Shown piece after piece: positions 1 to 5,291 of a DNA stretch of 5,291 nucleotides; the stretch's first letter is position 1; every line of letters starts with the position of its first letter. A model generated the notes under the pieces. It searched no databases and was not told where the DNA came from. It was given only the letters and a program-made list of their open reading frames with translations. Source of the stretch: Actinomycetales bacterium (GTDB taxonomy: Bacteria > Actinomycetota > Actinomycetes > Actinomycetales > Microbacteriaceae); contig JAGWUG010000074.1 in NCBI GenBank assembly GCA_028868555.1, forward strand, positions 1 to 5,291. Reading direction: 5' to 3'. Made by a program: the position numbers and the translations under genes.

Positions 1-38
1 CCTCTAGTGACTCGGCTGGAAATCGGCGGCAGGGGCAT
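1..38 (-). CDS. possible N-terminus of a divergent gene, cut by the left edge
   Basis: On the minus strand an ATG at 38-36 opens a frame that stays open to the window edge, giving MPLPPISSRVTR. An in-frame TTG at 56-54 is an alternative start, and a TAA lies further upstream in the same frame. There is no convincing ribosome binding site before either start. In many Actinobacteria the gene divergent from tkt is ctaB (protoheme IX farnesyltransferase), and a short basic stretch before the first membrane helix would fit. However, twelve residues cannot identify a family. The plus strand is also open from position 1 to a TAA at 64-66, so the tail of an upstream + strand gene is an equally real possibility. 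Confidence 0.22.
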   Translation of the reverse strand, partial: MPLPPISSRVTR

Positions 39-88
39 CGGTGCTTTTTGGGGCAAACGGGAATAAGTAAAGCCCTGCTTGACTTAGG

Positions 89-106
89 CTAATTGATTAC
101 TAATTG
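89..106 (+). repeat. tandem direct repeat CTAATTG x2, 11 bases apart
   Basis: CTAATTG occurs at 89-95 and again at 100-106, so the copies start 11 bases apart, about one helical turn. They lie in the most AT-rich part of the upstream region. Two identical half-sites on the same face of the helix are a common layout for a regulator binding as a dimer or for activator contacts. No known regulator is recognised. A 7-base repeat in AT-rich DNA can arise by chance, so this is suggestive only. Confidence 0.3.
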
Positions 107-144
107 TGAGCATTTCTTCCCCGTGTTCACGCGGTTAAGAGTTG

Positions 145-150
145 TAAACT
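145..150 (+). promoter_or_regulatory. candidate -10 element (TAAACT) of the tkt promoter
   Basis: TAAACT at 145-150 fits the TANNNT pattern of housekeeping -10 elements in Actinobacteria and lies about 108 bases before the tkt start. It would place transcription start near 156-158 and give a leader of about 100 bases. The -35 side is weak: the region 121-129 (around TGTTCA) has no good TTGACA match. A competing choice is the good -35-like TTGACT at 79-84, but the bases 16-18 downstream of it (TAATTG) make a poor -10. The assignment is tentative. Confidence 0.3.
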
Positions 151-185
151 TGAAGGGTGTGAACTGTGCCTTGCGCGCATCATGC

Positions 186-201
186 TAGGCGACGGCGCCT
201 A
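186..201 (+). repeat. perfect inverted repeat TAGGCG / CGCCTA in the tkt leader
   Basis: TAGGCG (186-191) and CGCCTA (196-201) are exact reverse complements separated by ACGG, giving a 6-bp stem with a 4-base loop. Six A residues (201-206, the first of them in the stem) and then ATGG follow, not T residues, so on the + strand it is not an intrinsic terminator. It could be an operator for a dimeric repressor or a small hairpin in the tkt leader. No known operator is recognised. Confidence 0.4.
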
Positions 202-205
202 AAAA

Positions 206-247
206 ATGGACATCCGCAAACCCGTTCATTTCGTCTATAGAAGATAA
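206..247 (+). CDS. possible 13-codon leader peptide upstream of tkt
   Basis: ATG at 206-208 opens a short frame encoding MDIRKPVHFVYRR and closing with TAA at 245-247. The stop overlaps the first bases of the tkt ribosome binding site (AAAGGAG, 246-252), a layout in which a ribosome finishing the short frame would sit on the tkt initiation region. Against it, there is no clear ribosome binding site in front of this ATG, and the inverted repeat ends only five bases before it. A random open frame of 13 codons is common. Translation is unproven. Confidence 0.13.
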   Translation: MDIRKPVHFVYRR

Positions 248-252
248 AGGAG
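246..252 (+). promoter_or_regulatory. ribosome binding site that fixes the TTG start of tkt
   Basis: AAAGGAG lies five bases (253-257) before TTG at 258. It is the only strong Shine-Dalgarno match near the beginning of the tkt frame, and the first in-frame ATG codons downstream are far inside the conserved transketolase N-terminal domain. It therefore supports the unusual TTG as the true initiation codon. Confidence 0.8.
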
Positions 253-257
253 CTGTC

Positions 258-2342
258 TTGTCAGCATTCCAATGGTCCGAGCTTGATTCCAAGGCGGTAG
301 ACACCGCGCGCGTTCTTGCGGCAGATGCCGTTGAAAAGGTGGGTAACGGACACCCAGGAACCGCAATCAGCCTGGCCCCAGTCGCCTACCTGCTGTTCAA
401 CAAGGTCATGCGCCACGACCCACGCGAAGACCGCTGGCTCGGACGCGACCGCTTCATTCTTTCGGTCGGCCACTCGTCGCTAACCATCTACAACCAGCTC
501 TTCCTGCACGGCTACGGCCTGGAGCTAGACGACCTCAAGGCGCTTCGCACCTGGGGTTCGGCAACTCCTGGACACCCTGAGTACGGCCACACCAAGGGTG
601 TTGAAATCACCACCGGTCCTCTGGGCCAGGGTCTGGCATCGGCCACCGGCTTTGCCTACGCCGCACGCTACGAGCGCGGTCTCTTCGACCCAACCGCTCC
701 AGCCGGCACCAGCCCATTCGACCACCACATCTACGTAATCGCCGGCGACGGTGACATGCAGGAAGGTGTCACCAGCGAGGCCGCATCGCTCGCCGGACAC
801 CAGCAGCTGGGCAACCTGGTTGTCATCTACGACTCCAACCAGATTTCCATCGAGGACGACACCAACATCGCCTTTACCGAAGACCTCACCGCTCGCTACC
901 AGAGCTACGGCTGGCACACTCAGGTTGTTGACTGGAAGAAGACCGGCAACTACCACGAGGACATCGAAGAGCTTTACAACGCCATTCAGGCAGCCAAGGC
1001 AGTCACCGACAAGCCTTCGCTCATCACCCTCCGCACCATCATCGGCTGGCCTTCGCCTAAGAAGCAGGGCACCGGCAAGATCCACGGTTCGGCACTCGGT
1101 GGCGAGGAGCTGGCCGGTCTGAAGACCGCTCTCGGCTTTGACCCAGAGAAGACCTTCGAGGTCTCCCCTGAGGTTCTGGCTCACACCCGCAGCACCGAGC
1201 GCTTCGACCGCGAGCGTGCTGCCTGGGAGGCTTCGTTCGATGCTTGGGCATCTGAGAACGCCGACAAGAAGCAGCTGCTGGAGCGCATTGTTTCCGGCCA
1301 GACTCCTGACGGCCTGGAGGCAGCGCTTCCAGTATTTGAAGGTGGTTCTTCGGTTTCCACTCGCGTTGCCTCGGGCAAGGTCATCAACGCCATCGCTCAG
1401 GTAATGCCAGAGCTCTGGGGTGGCTCGGCCGACCTAGCCGACTCCAACATGACGACCATCGCCGGAGCCAAGAGCTTTGTTCCTGCCAAGTGGAGCACCC
1501 ACGAGTGGAGCGGTGACCAGTACGGGCGCGTGCTGCACTTTGGTATCCGCGAGCACGCCATGGGCTCCATCCTGAACGGAATCGTTCTGCACGGAAACAC
1601 CCGCGCATTCGGTGGAACCTTCCTCATCTTCAGCGACTACATGCGTCCAGCCGTTCGTCTGGCAGCACTGATGGGCATCCCGTCGATCTTCGTTTGGACC
1701 CACGACTCCGTGGCTCTGGGTGAGGACGGCCCAACCCACCAGCCAATCGAGCAGATTGCAACCCTACGCGCCATTCCAAACCTGGACATGGTTCGCCCAG
1801 CAGACGGTAACGAGACCGCCTACGCCTGGAAGACCGTGCTCGAGCGTCGTCAGGGTCCAGCCGGTCTGGCACTCAGCCGCCAGAACCTACCGGTCTACAC
1901 CCGCGGCGCAGCCGACGAGACCGGCGTGGTTTACGCAGGTGCCGAGAACACCTCGAAGGGCGCATACACCCTGCTCGAGGCAGCCAACGGCAAGCCTGAG
2001 GTAATCCTCATCGCCACCGGTTCCGAGGTTGAGATCGCCGTGAACGCACGTCTGCAGCTCGAGGCTGCCGGTGTTGCAACCCGCGTTGTCTCGGCTCCTT
2101 GCCTGGAGTGGTTCGACGAGCAGCCAGCTGCCTACCGTGAGTCCGTGCTCCCTGCATCGGTGAAGGCCAAGGTCTCTGTTGAGGCCGGTCTGAGCCTGGG
2201 CTGGAACAAGTACGTTGGCCCATTCGGCAAGAGCGTTTCCATTGAGCACTTTGGAGCCTCCGCCGACCCTAAGACCCTGTACCGCGAGTTTGGCATGACC
2301 GCAGAGGCCGTTGTGGCTGCTGCTCAGGCTGCCCTCGCCTAG
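258..2342 (+). CDS. tkt: transketolase
   Basis: A cytoplasmic thiamine-diphosphate and divalent-metal enzyme that moves two-carbon ketol units between sugar phosphates (xylulose-5-phosphate with ribose-5-phosphate or erythrose-4-phosphate) in the non-oxidative pentose phosphate pathway. The 694 residues match the usual full length. The N-terminal cofactor domain shows GHPG (His32), GHSS (His72), GHPE (His106), the thiamine-diphosphate motif GDGDMQEG (163-170) with Asn194, and KIHGSALG (His276). The middle pyrimidine-binding domain shows GGSADL (388-393), the REHAM glutamate (Glu432) that activates the cofactor, THDS (His482) and GEDGPTHQP (488-496, His494). LSRQNLP (Arg541) is the substrate phosphate contact, and a C-terminal domain follows to 694. 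By homology with yeast transketolase all key catalytic residues are present. The start is TTG, set by AAAGGAG five bases upstream. It is the first gene of the cluster, 38 bases before tal. Confidence 0.97.
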   Translation: MSAFQWSELDSKAVDTARVLAADAVEKVGNGHPGTAISLAPVAYLLFNKVMRHDPREDRWLGRDRFILSVGHSSLTIYNQLFLHGYGLELDDLKALRTWGSATPGHPEYGHTKGVEITTGPLGQGLASATGFAYAARYERGLFDPTAPAGTSPFDHHIYVIAGDGDMQEGVTSEAASLAGHQQLGNLVVIYDSNQISIEDDTNIAFTEDLTARYQSYGWHTQVVDWKKTGNYHEDIEELYNAIQAAKAVTDKPSLITLRTIIGWPSPKKQGTGKIHGSALGGEELAGLKTALGFDPEKTFEVSPEVLAHTRSTERFDRERAAWEASFDAWASENADKKQLLERIVSGQTPDGLEAALPVFEGGSSVSTRVASGKVINAIAQVMPELWGGSADLADSNMTTIAGAKSFVPAKWSTHEWSGDQYGRVLHFGIREHAMGSILNGIVLHGNTRAFGGTFLIFSDYMRPAVRLAALMGIPSIFVWTHDSVALGEDGPTHQPIEQIATLRAIPNLDMVRPADGNETAYAWKTVLERRQGPAGLALSRQNLPVYTRGAADETGVVYAGAENTSKGAYTLLEAANGKPEVILIATGSEVEIAVNARLQLEAAGVATRVVSAPCLEWFDEQPAAYRESVLPASVKAKVSVEAGLSLGWNKYVGPFGKSVSIEHFGASADPKTLYREFGMTAEAVVAAAQAALA

Positions 2343-2380
2343 TCCCCCGCTTACTAAGACTTACCAAGAAGGATTTTGAA

Positions 2381-3490
2381 ATGACCACTTCCCCACTCGC
2401 CCAGCTGGCCGCCAACGGCGTCAGCATCTGGCTCGACGACCTGTCCCGCACCCGCATCCGTTCGGGCGCGCTGCGCGACATCATCACCAACCGCTCGGTT
2501 TCGGGTGTAACCACCAACCCAAGCATCTTCGCCGCCAGCATTGGCAAGGGCGAGGGCTACGGCGAGCAGGTAGCCGAGCTGGCAGCCGCCGGTGCCAACG
2601 CATCGAAGGCGATCTTTGAGATCACCACCACCGATGTGGCTGAGGCTTGCGACATCTTCGCTGGCGTCTACGCCGAGAGCAAGGGCTTTGACGGCCGCGT
2701 GAGCATTGAGGTTGAGCCAACCCTGGCCCACCAGACCGCCGAGACCGTGGCGCAGGCCAAGGAGCTCTTCGCCAAGGTCAACCGCGAGAACGTAATGATC
2801 AAGATTCCTGCCACCAAGGCCGGTCTTCCTGCAATCACCGCCGTTATCGCTGAGGGCATCAGCGTAAACGTCACCCTGATCTTCAGCCTGGAGCGCTACC
2901 ACGAGGTAATCGCCGCCTACATCGCCGGTATCAATCTGGCTAAGGCTGCCGGTCACGACCTCAGCAAGATCCACTCGGTTGCCTCGTTCTTCGTATCGCG
3001 CGTTGACACCGAGATTGACAAGCGTCTGGTTGCCATCGGCACCCCTGAGGCAATCGCTCTCAAGAGCAAGGCTGCCCTGGCCAACGCTCGCCTGGCCTAC
3101 CAGGTCTTCGAGCAGGACTTCGCAACCGCTGAGTGGGCCGAGCTGGCAGCAGCTGGCGCCAACAAGCAGCGTCCACTGATGGCCTCCACCGGCGTCAAGG
3201 ACCCAGCCCTTTCCGACACCCTGTACGTGACCGAGCTGGTTGCTCCAGAGCTGGTAAACACCATGCCTGAGAAGACCATGGAAGCCGTCTACGACCACGG
3301 TGTAATTCCTACCAACAGCATCACCGCTCACTACGCCGATGCAACCGCCGTGCTGGCAGCCGTTGAGGCACAGGGCATCTCGGTTGCCGAGGTAACTCAG
3401 CTGCTCGAGACCGAGGGTGTTGACAAGTTCGTCGTCTCGTGGGGCGAGCTCATCGAGTCGGTAGCCGCAGCACTGGAAGCAGCCAAGTAA
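2381..3490 (+). CDS. tal: transaldolase
   Basis: A cytoplasmic enzyme that transfers a dihydroxyacetone unit between sedoheptulose-7-phosphate/glyceraldehyde-3-phosphate and erythrose-4-phosphate/fructose-6-phosphate through a Schiff base, working with transketolase. The 369 residues are typical of the longer actinobacterial/cyanobacterial transaldolase subfamily. Visible in order are WLDDLSR (17-23, with the conserved acidic pair), GVTTNPSIF (42-50, the first transaldolase signature), IEVEP (109-113), NVMIKIPAT (137-145, in which Lys141 is the expected Schiff-base lysine), [10 protein letters not shown] (161-170), SFFVSRVD (202-209) and [12 protein letters not shown] (264-275, phosphate-binding region). 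The ATG has AAGAAGGA at 2366-2373, seven bases upstream. It lies 38 bases after tkt with no terminator seen between, and its TAA is two bases before the pgi ATG. Nothing looks damaged. Confidence 0.97.
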   Translation: MTTSPLAQLAANGVSIWLDDLSRTRIRSGALRDIITNRSVSGVTTNPSIFAASIGKGEGYGEQVAELAAAGANASKAIFEITTTDVAEACDIFAGVYAESKGFDGRVSIEVEPTLAHQTAETVAQAKELFAKVNRENVMIKIPATKAGLPAITAVIAEGISVNVTLIFSLERYHEVIAAYIAGINLAKAAGHDLSKIHSVASFFVSRVDTEIDKRLVAIGTPEAIALKSKAALANARLAYQVFEQDFATAEWAELAAAGANKQRPLMASTGVKDPALSDTLYVTELVAPELVNTMPEKTMEAVYDHGVIPTNSITAHYADATAVLAAVEAQGISVAEVTQLLETEGVDKFVVSWGELIESVAAALEAAK

Positions 3491-3492
3491 TC

Positions 3493-5127
3493 ATGGCCCT
3501 CAAGATTGCCGTCTCGGGTGCAGCCGCTGCTGCAGCCGCCGAGTTTGTGCCAGTTCTGGTTGCCGACAAGGTTGCCAGCCGCGTAGCTGCCAAGGACTTC
3601 ACCCTCTGGGGTAAGGACGCCGAGGCCGAGTCCAGCATCCGTCTGGGCTGGGTTGGCAGCGCCTTCGACAGTGCTCAGCACGTTGACCGCATCATCGCTC
3701 TGCGCGAAGAGTTCGCCGCCAAGGGCGTCAACCGCTTCGTGCTCTGTGGAATGGGTGGCTCCTCGCTGGCGCCGGAGGTAATCACCTCCACCGCCGGTGT
3801 TGAGCTAGTTGTTCTCGACAGCACCGACCCAGACCAGATCAACGACGCCCTCTCGGGCGACCTCGCTCGCACCGCGGTTGTGGTTTCGAGCAAGTCCGGT
3901 TCCACCGTCGAGACCGACTCGCAGAAGCGCACCTTTGAGAAGGCCTTCGCCGATGCCGGTCTGCCGGTGACCGACCGCATCGTGATCGTCACCGACCCGG
4001 GTTCGCCAATGGAGGCCGCAGCCAAGGCTGACGGCTACCGCATCTTCAACGCCGACCCAACCGTTGGTGGTCGCTACAGCGCACTCACCGCATTCGGTCT
4101 GGTTCCTTCGGGTCTAGCCGGTGCCGACATCGCCGGTCTGCTGGCAGACGCCCAGGGCGTTGCCGAGCTGCTCGCCAGCGACAGCGACGACAACCCAGGT
4201 CTGATCCTGGGTGCCGCCATGGCTCGCACCATCGTGGCTAACGCCGCTGAGTGCTGCACCGATGGCTGTGTCTGCTACCGCGACAAGGTTGGAATCATTT
4301 CCGCCGGAAGCGGCATCGTTGGTTTTGGTGACTGGGCCGAACAGCTCATTGCCGAGAGCACCGGAAAGATTGGCAAGGGTGTTCTGCCGGTTGTTCTGGA
4401 GCCAAACAGCTTTGAGGTTGTAAACGGCATTGCCGACCTACTGCTGGTTCGCGTTGTGGCTGACGCCACTTCGGCAACCGGTGATGAGGTTTCGGTTTCT
4501 GGTCCACTGGGTGCCCAGTTCCTGCTCTGGGAGTACGCAACCGTAGTTGCTTCTCGCCTGCTTGAGCTCAACCCATTCGACCAGCCAGACGTAGAGAGCG
4601 CCAAGATCGCTGCTCGCGCCATGCTCAACGAGGGTGCCGCAGCTGCCGCTCCAGCGCTGTTCGTGGATGGCGGCATCGAGGTTCGCGCTCAGAGCCTAGA
4701 CCTGTCCGGTGTCACCACCGTTGCAGGCGCAATCAATGCCCTGTTCGCTCAGCTTTCGGCAACCGACGGCTACGTATCGGTTCAGGCTTACCTTGACCGC
4801 ACTGAGATTCCACAGGCCTACGGTCTGCGCGAGGCAGTTGCCGAGGCTACCGGTCGTCCAACCACCTTCGGGTGGGGTCCACGCTTCCTGCACTCCACCG
4901 GCCAGTACCACAAGGGTGGACCACGCCAGGGCGTATTCCTGCAGATCACCAGCAAGGGCGAGGCAGACCTGGCAGTTCCAGGCCGCGAGTTCACCTTTGG
5001 CCAGCTGATTGCCTCGCAGTCGGCCGGTGACGCCAAGGTCCTCGGTGACCTGCCACGTCCGGTTCTCATCCTTACCCTCACCGATGTAGCCACTGGCGTG
5101 GCTCACATCCAGGCCAACCTGGCCTAA
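3493..5127 (+). CDS. pgi: glucose-6-phosphate isomerase
   Basis: A cytoplasmic enzyme that interconverts glucose-6-phosphate and fructose-6-phosphate, linking glycolysis with the pentose phosphate cycle. The 544 residues contain two sugar-isomerase (SIS) folds. Phosphate-site motifs are GMGGSSL (86-92) and SSKSGSTVET (132-141). PTVGGRYS (189-196) carries the conserved Arg194, and IAESTGK (286-292) carries the expected catalytic Glu288. LNPFDQPDVE (359-368) and LHSTGQYHKGGP (466-477) are also conserved, and the last supplies the likely C-terminal catalytic region. The equivalent of the classical ring-opening histidine is not obvious by eye, as expected for this subtype, which resembles the C-terminal half of fused TAL-PGI proteins. 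ATG 3493 was chosen over an upstream in-frame GTG (3439) because the latter overlaps tal by 17 codons and adds no conserved sequence. Only a weak GGAAG (3475-3479) precedes it, so initiation is probably coupled to tal. Oddities are an Ala run at 10-16 and a four-Cys patch at 254-261. Confidence 0.95.
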   Translation: MALKIAVSGAAAAAAAEFVPVLVADKVASRVAAKDFTLWGKDAEAESSIRLGWVGSAFDSAQHVDRIIALREEFAAKGVNRFVLCGMGGSSLAPEVITSTAGVELVVLDSTDPDQINDALSGDLARTAVVVSSKSGSTVETDSQKRTFEKAFADAGLPVTDRIVIVTDPGSPMEAAAKADGYRIFNADPTVGGRYSALTAFGLVPSGLAGADIAGLLADAQGVAELLASDSDDNPGLILGAAMARTIVANAAECCTDGCVCYRDKVGIISAGSGIVGFGDWAEQLIAESTGKIGKGVLPVVLEPNSFEVVNGIADLLLVRVVADATSATGDEVSVSGPLGAQFLLWEYATVVASRLLELNPFDQPDVESAKIAARAMLNEGAAAAAPALFVDGGIEVRAQSLDLSGVTTVAGAINALFAQLSATDGYVSVQAYLDRTEIPQAYGLREAVAEATGRPTTFGWGPRFLHSTGQYHKGGPRQGVFLQITSKGEADLAVPGREFTFGQLIASQSAGDAKVLGDLPRPVLILTLTDVATGVAHIQANLA

Positions 5128-5138
5128 GGCGTTGAACG

Positions 5139-5166
5139 GTCCCTCGGGGAAACCCGAGGGACTTTT
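5139..5166 (+). terminator. GAAA-loop hairpin with short T run between pgi and zwf
   Basis: GTCCCTCGGG (5139-5148) pairs perfectly with CCCGAGGGAC (5153-5162) around a GAAA tetraloop (5149-5152), and TTTT (5163-5166) follows. G5138 and T5163 could extend the stem as a wobble pair. It begins 11 bases after the pgi stop. The 10-bp GC-rich stem and very stable GNRA-type loop fit an intrinsic terminator, but four T residues before CG is a short tract, so termination may be partial. Because zwf follows on the same strand within 43 bases and no clear zwf promoter is visible in between, an attenuating or transcript-stabilising role inside the operon is as likely as a full stop. Confidence 0.75.
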
Positions 5167-5208
5167 CGCCCCTCAAGTTTTAGCCCCCTACTAGAAGGAG
5201 CTCAGCCC

Positions 5209-5291
5209 ATGAGCCCAGCCAAGATTGGCCCTGGAGCAAACCCGCTTCGCGATGCCGACGACCGCCGCCTGAACCGCATTGCCGGTCCTAG
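5209..5291 (+). CDS. zwf: glucose-6-phosphate 1-dehydrogenase, N-terminus only (runs off right edge)
   Basis: Full-length Zwf oxidises glucose-6-phosphate to 6-phosphogluconolactone with reduction of NADP, the entry step of the oxidative pentose phosphate branch. Only 27 complete codons are present. They include NPLR at residues 11-14 and RRLNRIAGP at 19-27, which in actinobacterial Zwf proteins immediately precedes the nucleotide-binding GxxGDL loop; that loop would lie just beyond the edge. The ATG is preceded by a very good ribosome binding site, AGAAGGAG (5193-5200), eight bases upstream. It follows the hairpin at 5139-5166. The position after tkt-tal-pgi matches the conserved actinobacterial cluster, in which opcA and pgl usually come next. 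The assignment rests on the short N-terminal match plus gene order. Confidence 0.85.
   Translation, partial: MSPAKIGPGANPLRDADDRRLNRIAGP

Noticed and set aside
102..111. AATTGTGAGC, identical to the left half of the E. coli lac operator
   Set aside because: The matching right half is absent (ATTTCTTCCC follows), and a ten-base match in an AT-rich spacer of an actinobacterium is most likely coincidence.
125..164. GTTCAC ... GTGAAC inverted repeat (125-130 and 159-164)
   Set aside because: Six-base arms with 28 bases between them and no extension of pairing. The spacing does not fit a CRP-type or other common dimer site, and chance is sufficient.
236..241. TATAGA as a -10 element
   Set aside because: Transcription would begin around 248, inside the tkt ribosome binding site, and there is no -35 match at the right distance.
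525..1184. Minus-strand open frame of 219 codons opposite tkt
   Set aside because: It is a shadow of the tkt coding frame, inside conserved cofactor-binding sequence, with no recognisable protein motif.
2354..3331. Long minus-strand open frame (325 codons) opposite tal
   Set aside because: It lies wholly antisense to a well-supported transaldolase. Its openness follows from the codon bias of tal (almost no TTA, CTA or TCA in the relevant phase). The translation shows no recognisable domain.
3439..3492. Upstream GTG start extending pgi by 18 codons
   Set aside because: It would overlap the 3' end of tal, and the added residues ([18 protein letters not shown]) look like out-of-frame tal rather than PGI sequence. 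ATG 3493 sits in the usual position just after the tal stop.
3520..3540. Alanine run at the Pgi N-terminus (residues 10-16) as a signal peptide or repeat expansion
   Set aside because: It is not followed by a hydrophobic core with a cleavage site, codons are mixed (GCA, GCC, GCT), and PGI is a cytoplasmic enzyme. It is ordinary Ala-rich helix sequence in a GC-rich organism.

Overview
The window holds a compact block of central carbon metabolism genes, all on the + strand: tkt (transketolase), tal (transaldolase), pgi (glucose-6-phosphate isomerase) and the first 27 codons of zwf (glucose-6-phosphate dehydrogenase), which runs off the right edge. A high-GC actinobacterium is the best fit. The evidence is the gene order, the protein subtypes (a TAL of the KIPAT type and a PGI of the kind found in TAL-PGI fusions), the zwf N-terminus (NPLR, then RRLNRIAGP) and the strong GC/AAGGAG-type gene starts. 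The order tkt-tal-pgi-zwf (usually followed by opcA-pgl) is familiar in Micrococcales such as Microbacteriaceae and Micrococcaceae. Heavy use of CCA/CCT proline codons and GTA/GCA codons suggests a moderate-GC member, possibly one of the small-genome aquatic Microbacteriaceae; that placement is inference.

Layout. Positions 1-257 are an upstream regulatory stretch. At the far left a short minus-strand frame is open through the edge and may be the start of a divergent gene; ctaB would be the expected neighbour, but the sequence is too short to say. The rest carries a tandem CTAATTG direct repeat, a plausible -10 element (TAAACT), a perfect TAGGCG/CGCCTA inverted repeat and a 13-codon mini-ORF whose stop overlaps the tkt ribosome binding site. 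tkt (258-2342) starts with TTG. tal (2381-3490) follows after 38 bases. pgi (3493-5127) follows tal with only two bases between stop and start, which suggests translational coupling. A perfect 10-bp GAAA-loop hairpin with a short T run (5139-5166) separates pgi from zwf, which has its own strong ribosome binding site.

Together the genes cover the non-oxidative pentose phosphate branch (tkt, tal), its link to glycolysis (pgi acts on fructose-6-phosphate) and entry into the oxidative branch (zwf). The encoded proteins share the sugar-phosphate pool, so a single transcript makes metabolic sense. The hairpin before zwf could reduce read-through and set the ratio of the oxidative to the non-oxidative enzymes.

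I see no undescribed system here. The coding part is ordinary housekeeping metabolism. The items most worth a second look are a four-cysteine patch inside pgi, the leader upstream of tkt, and the hairpin between pgi and zwf.
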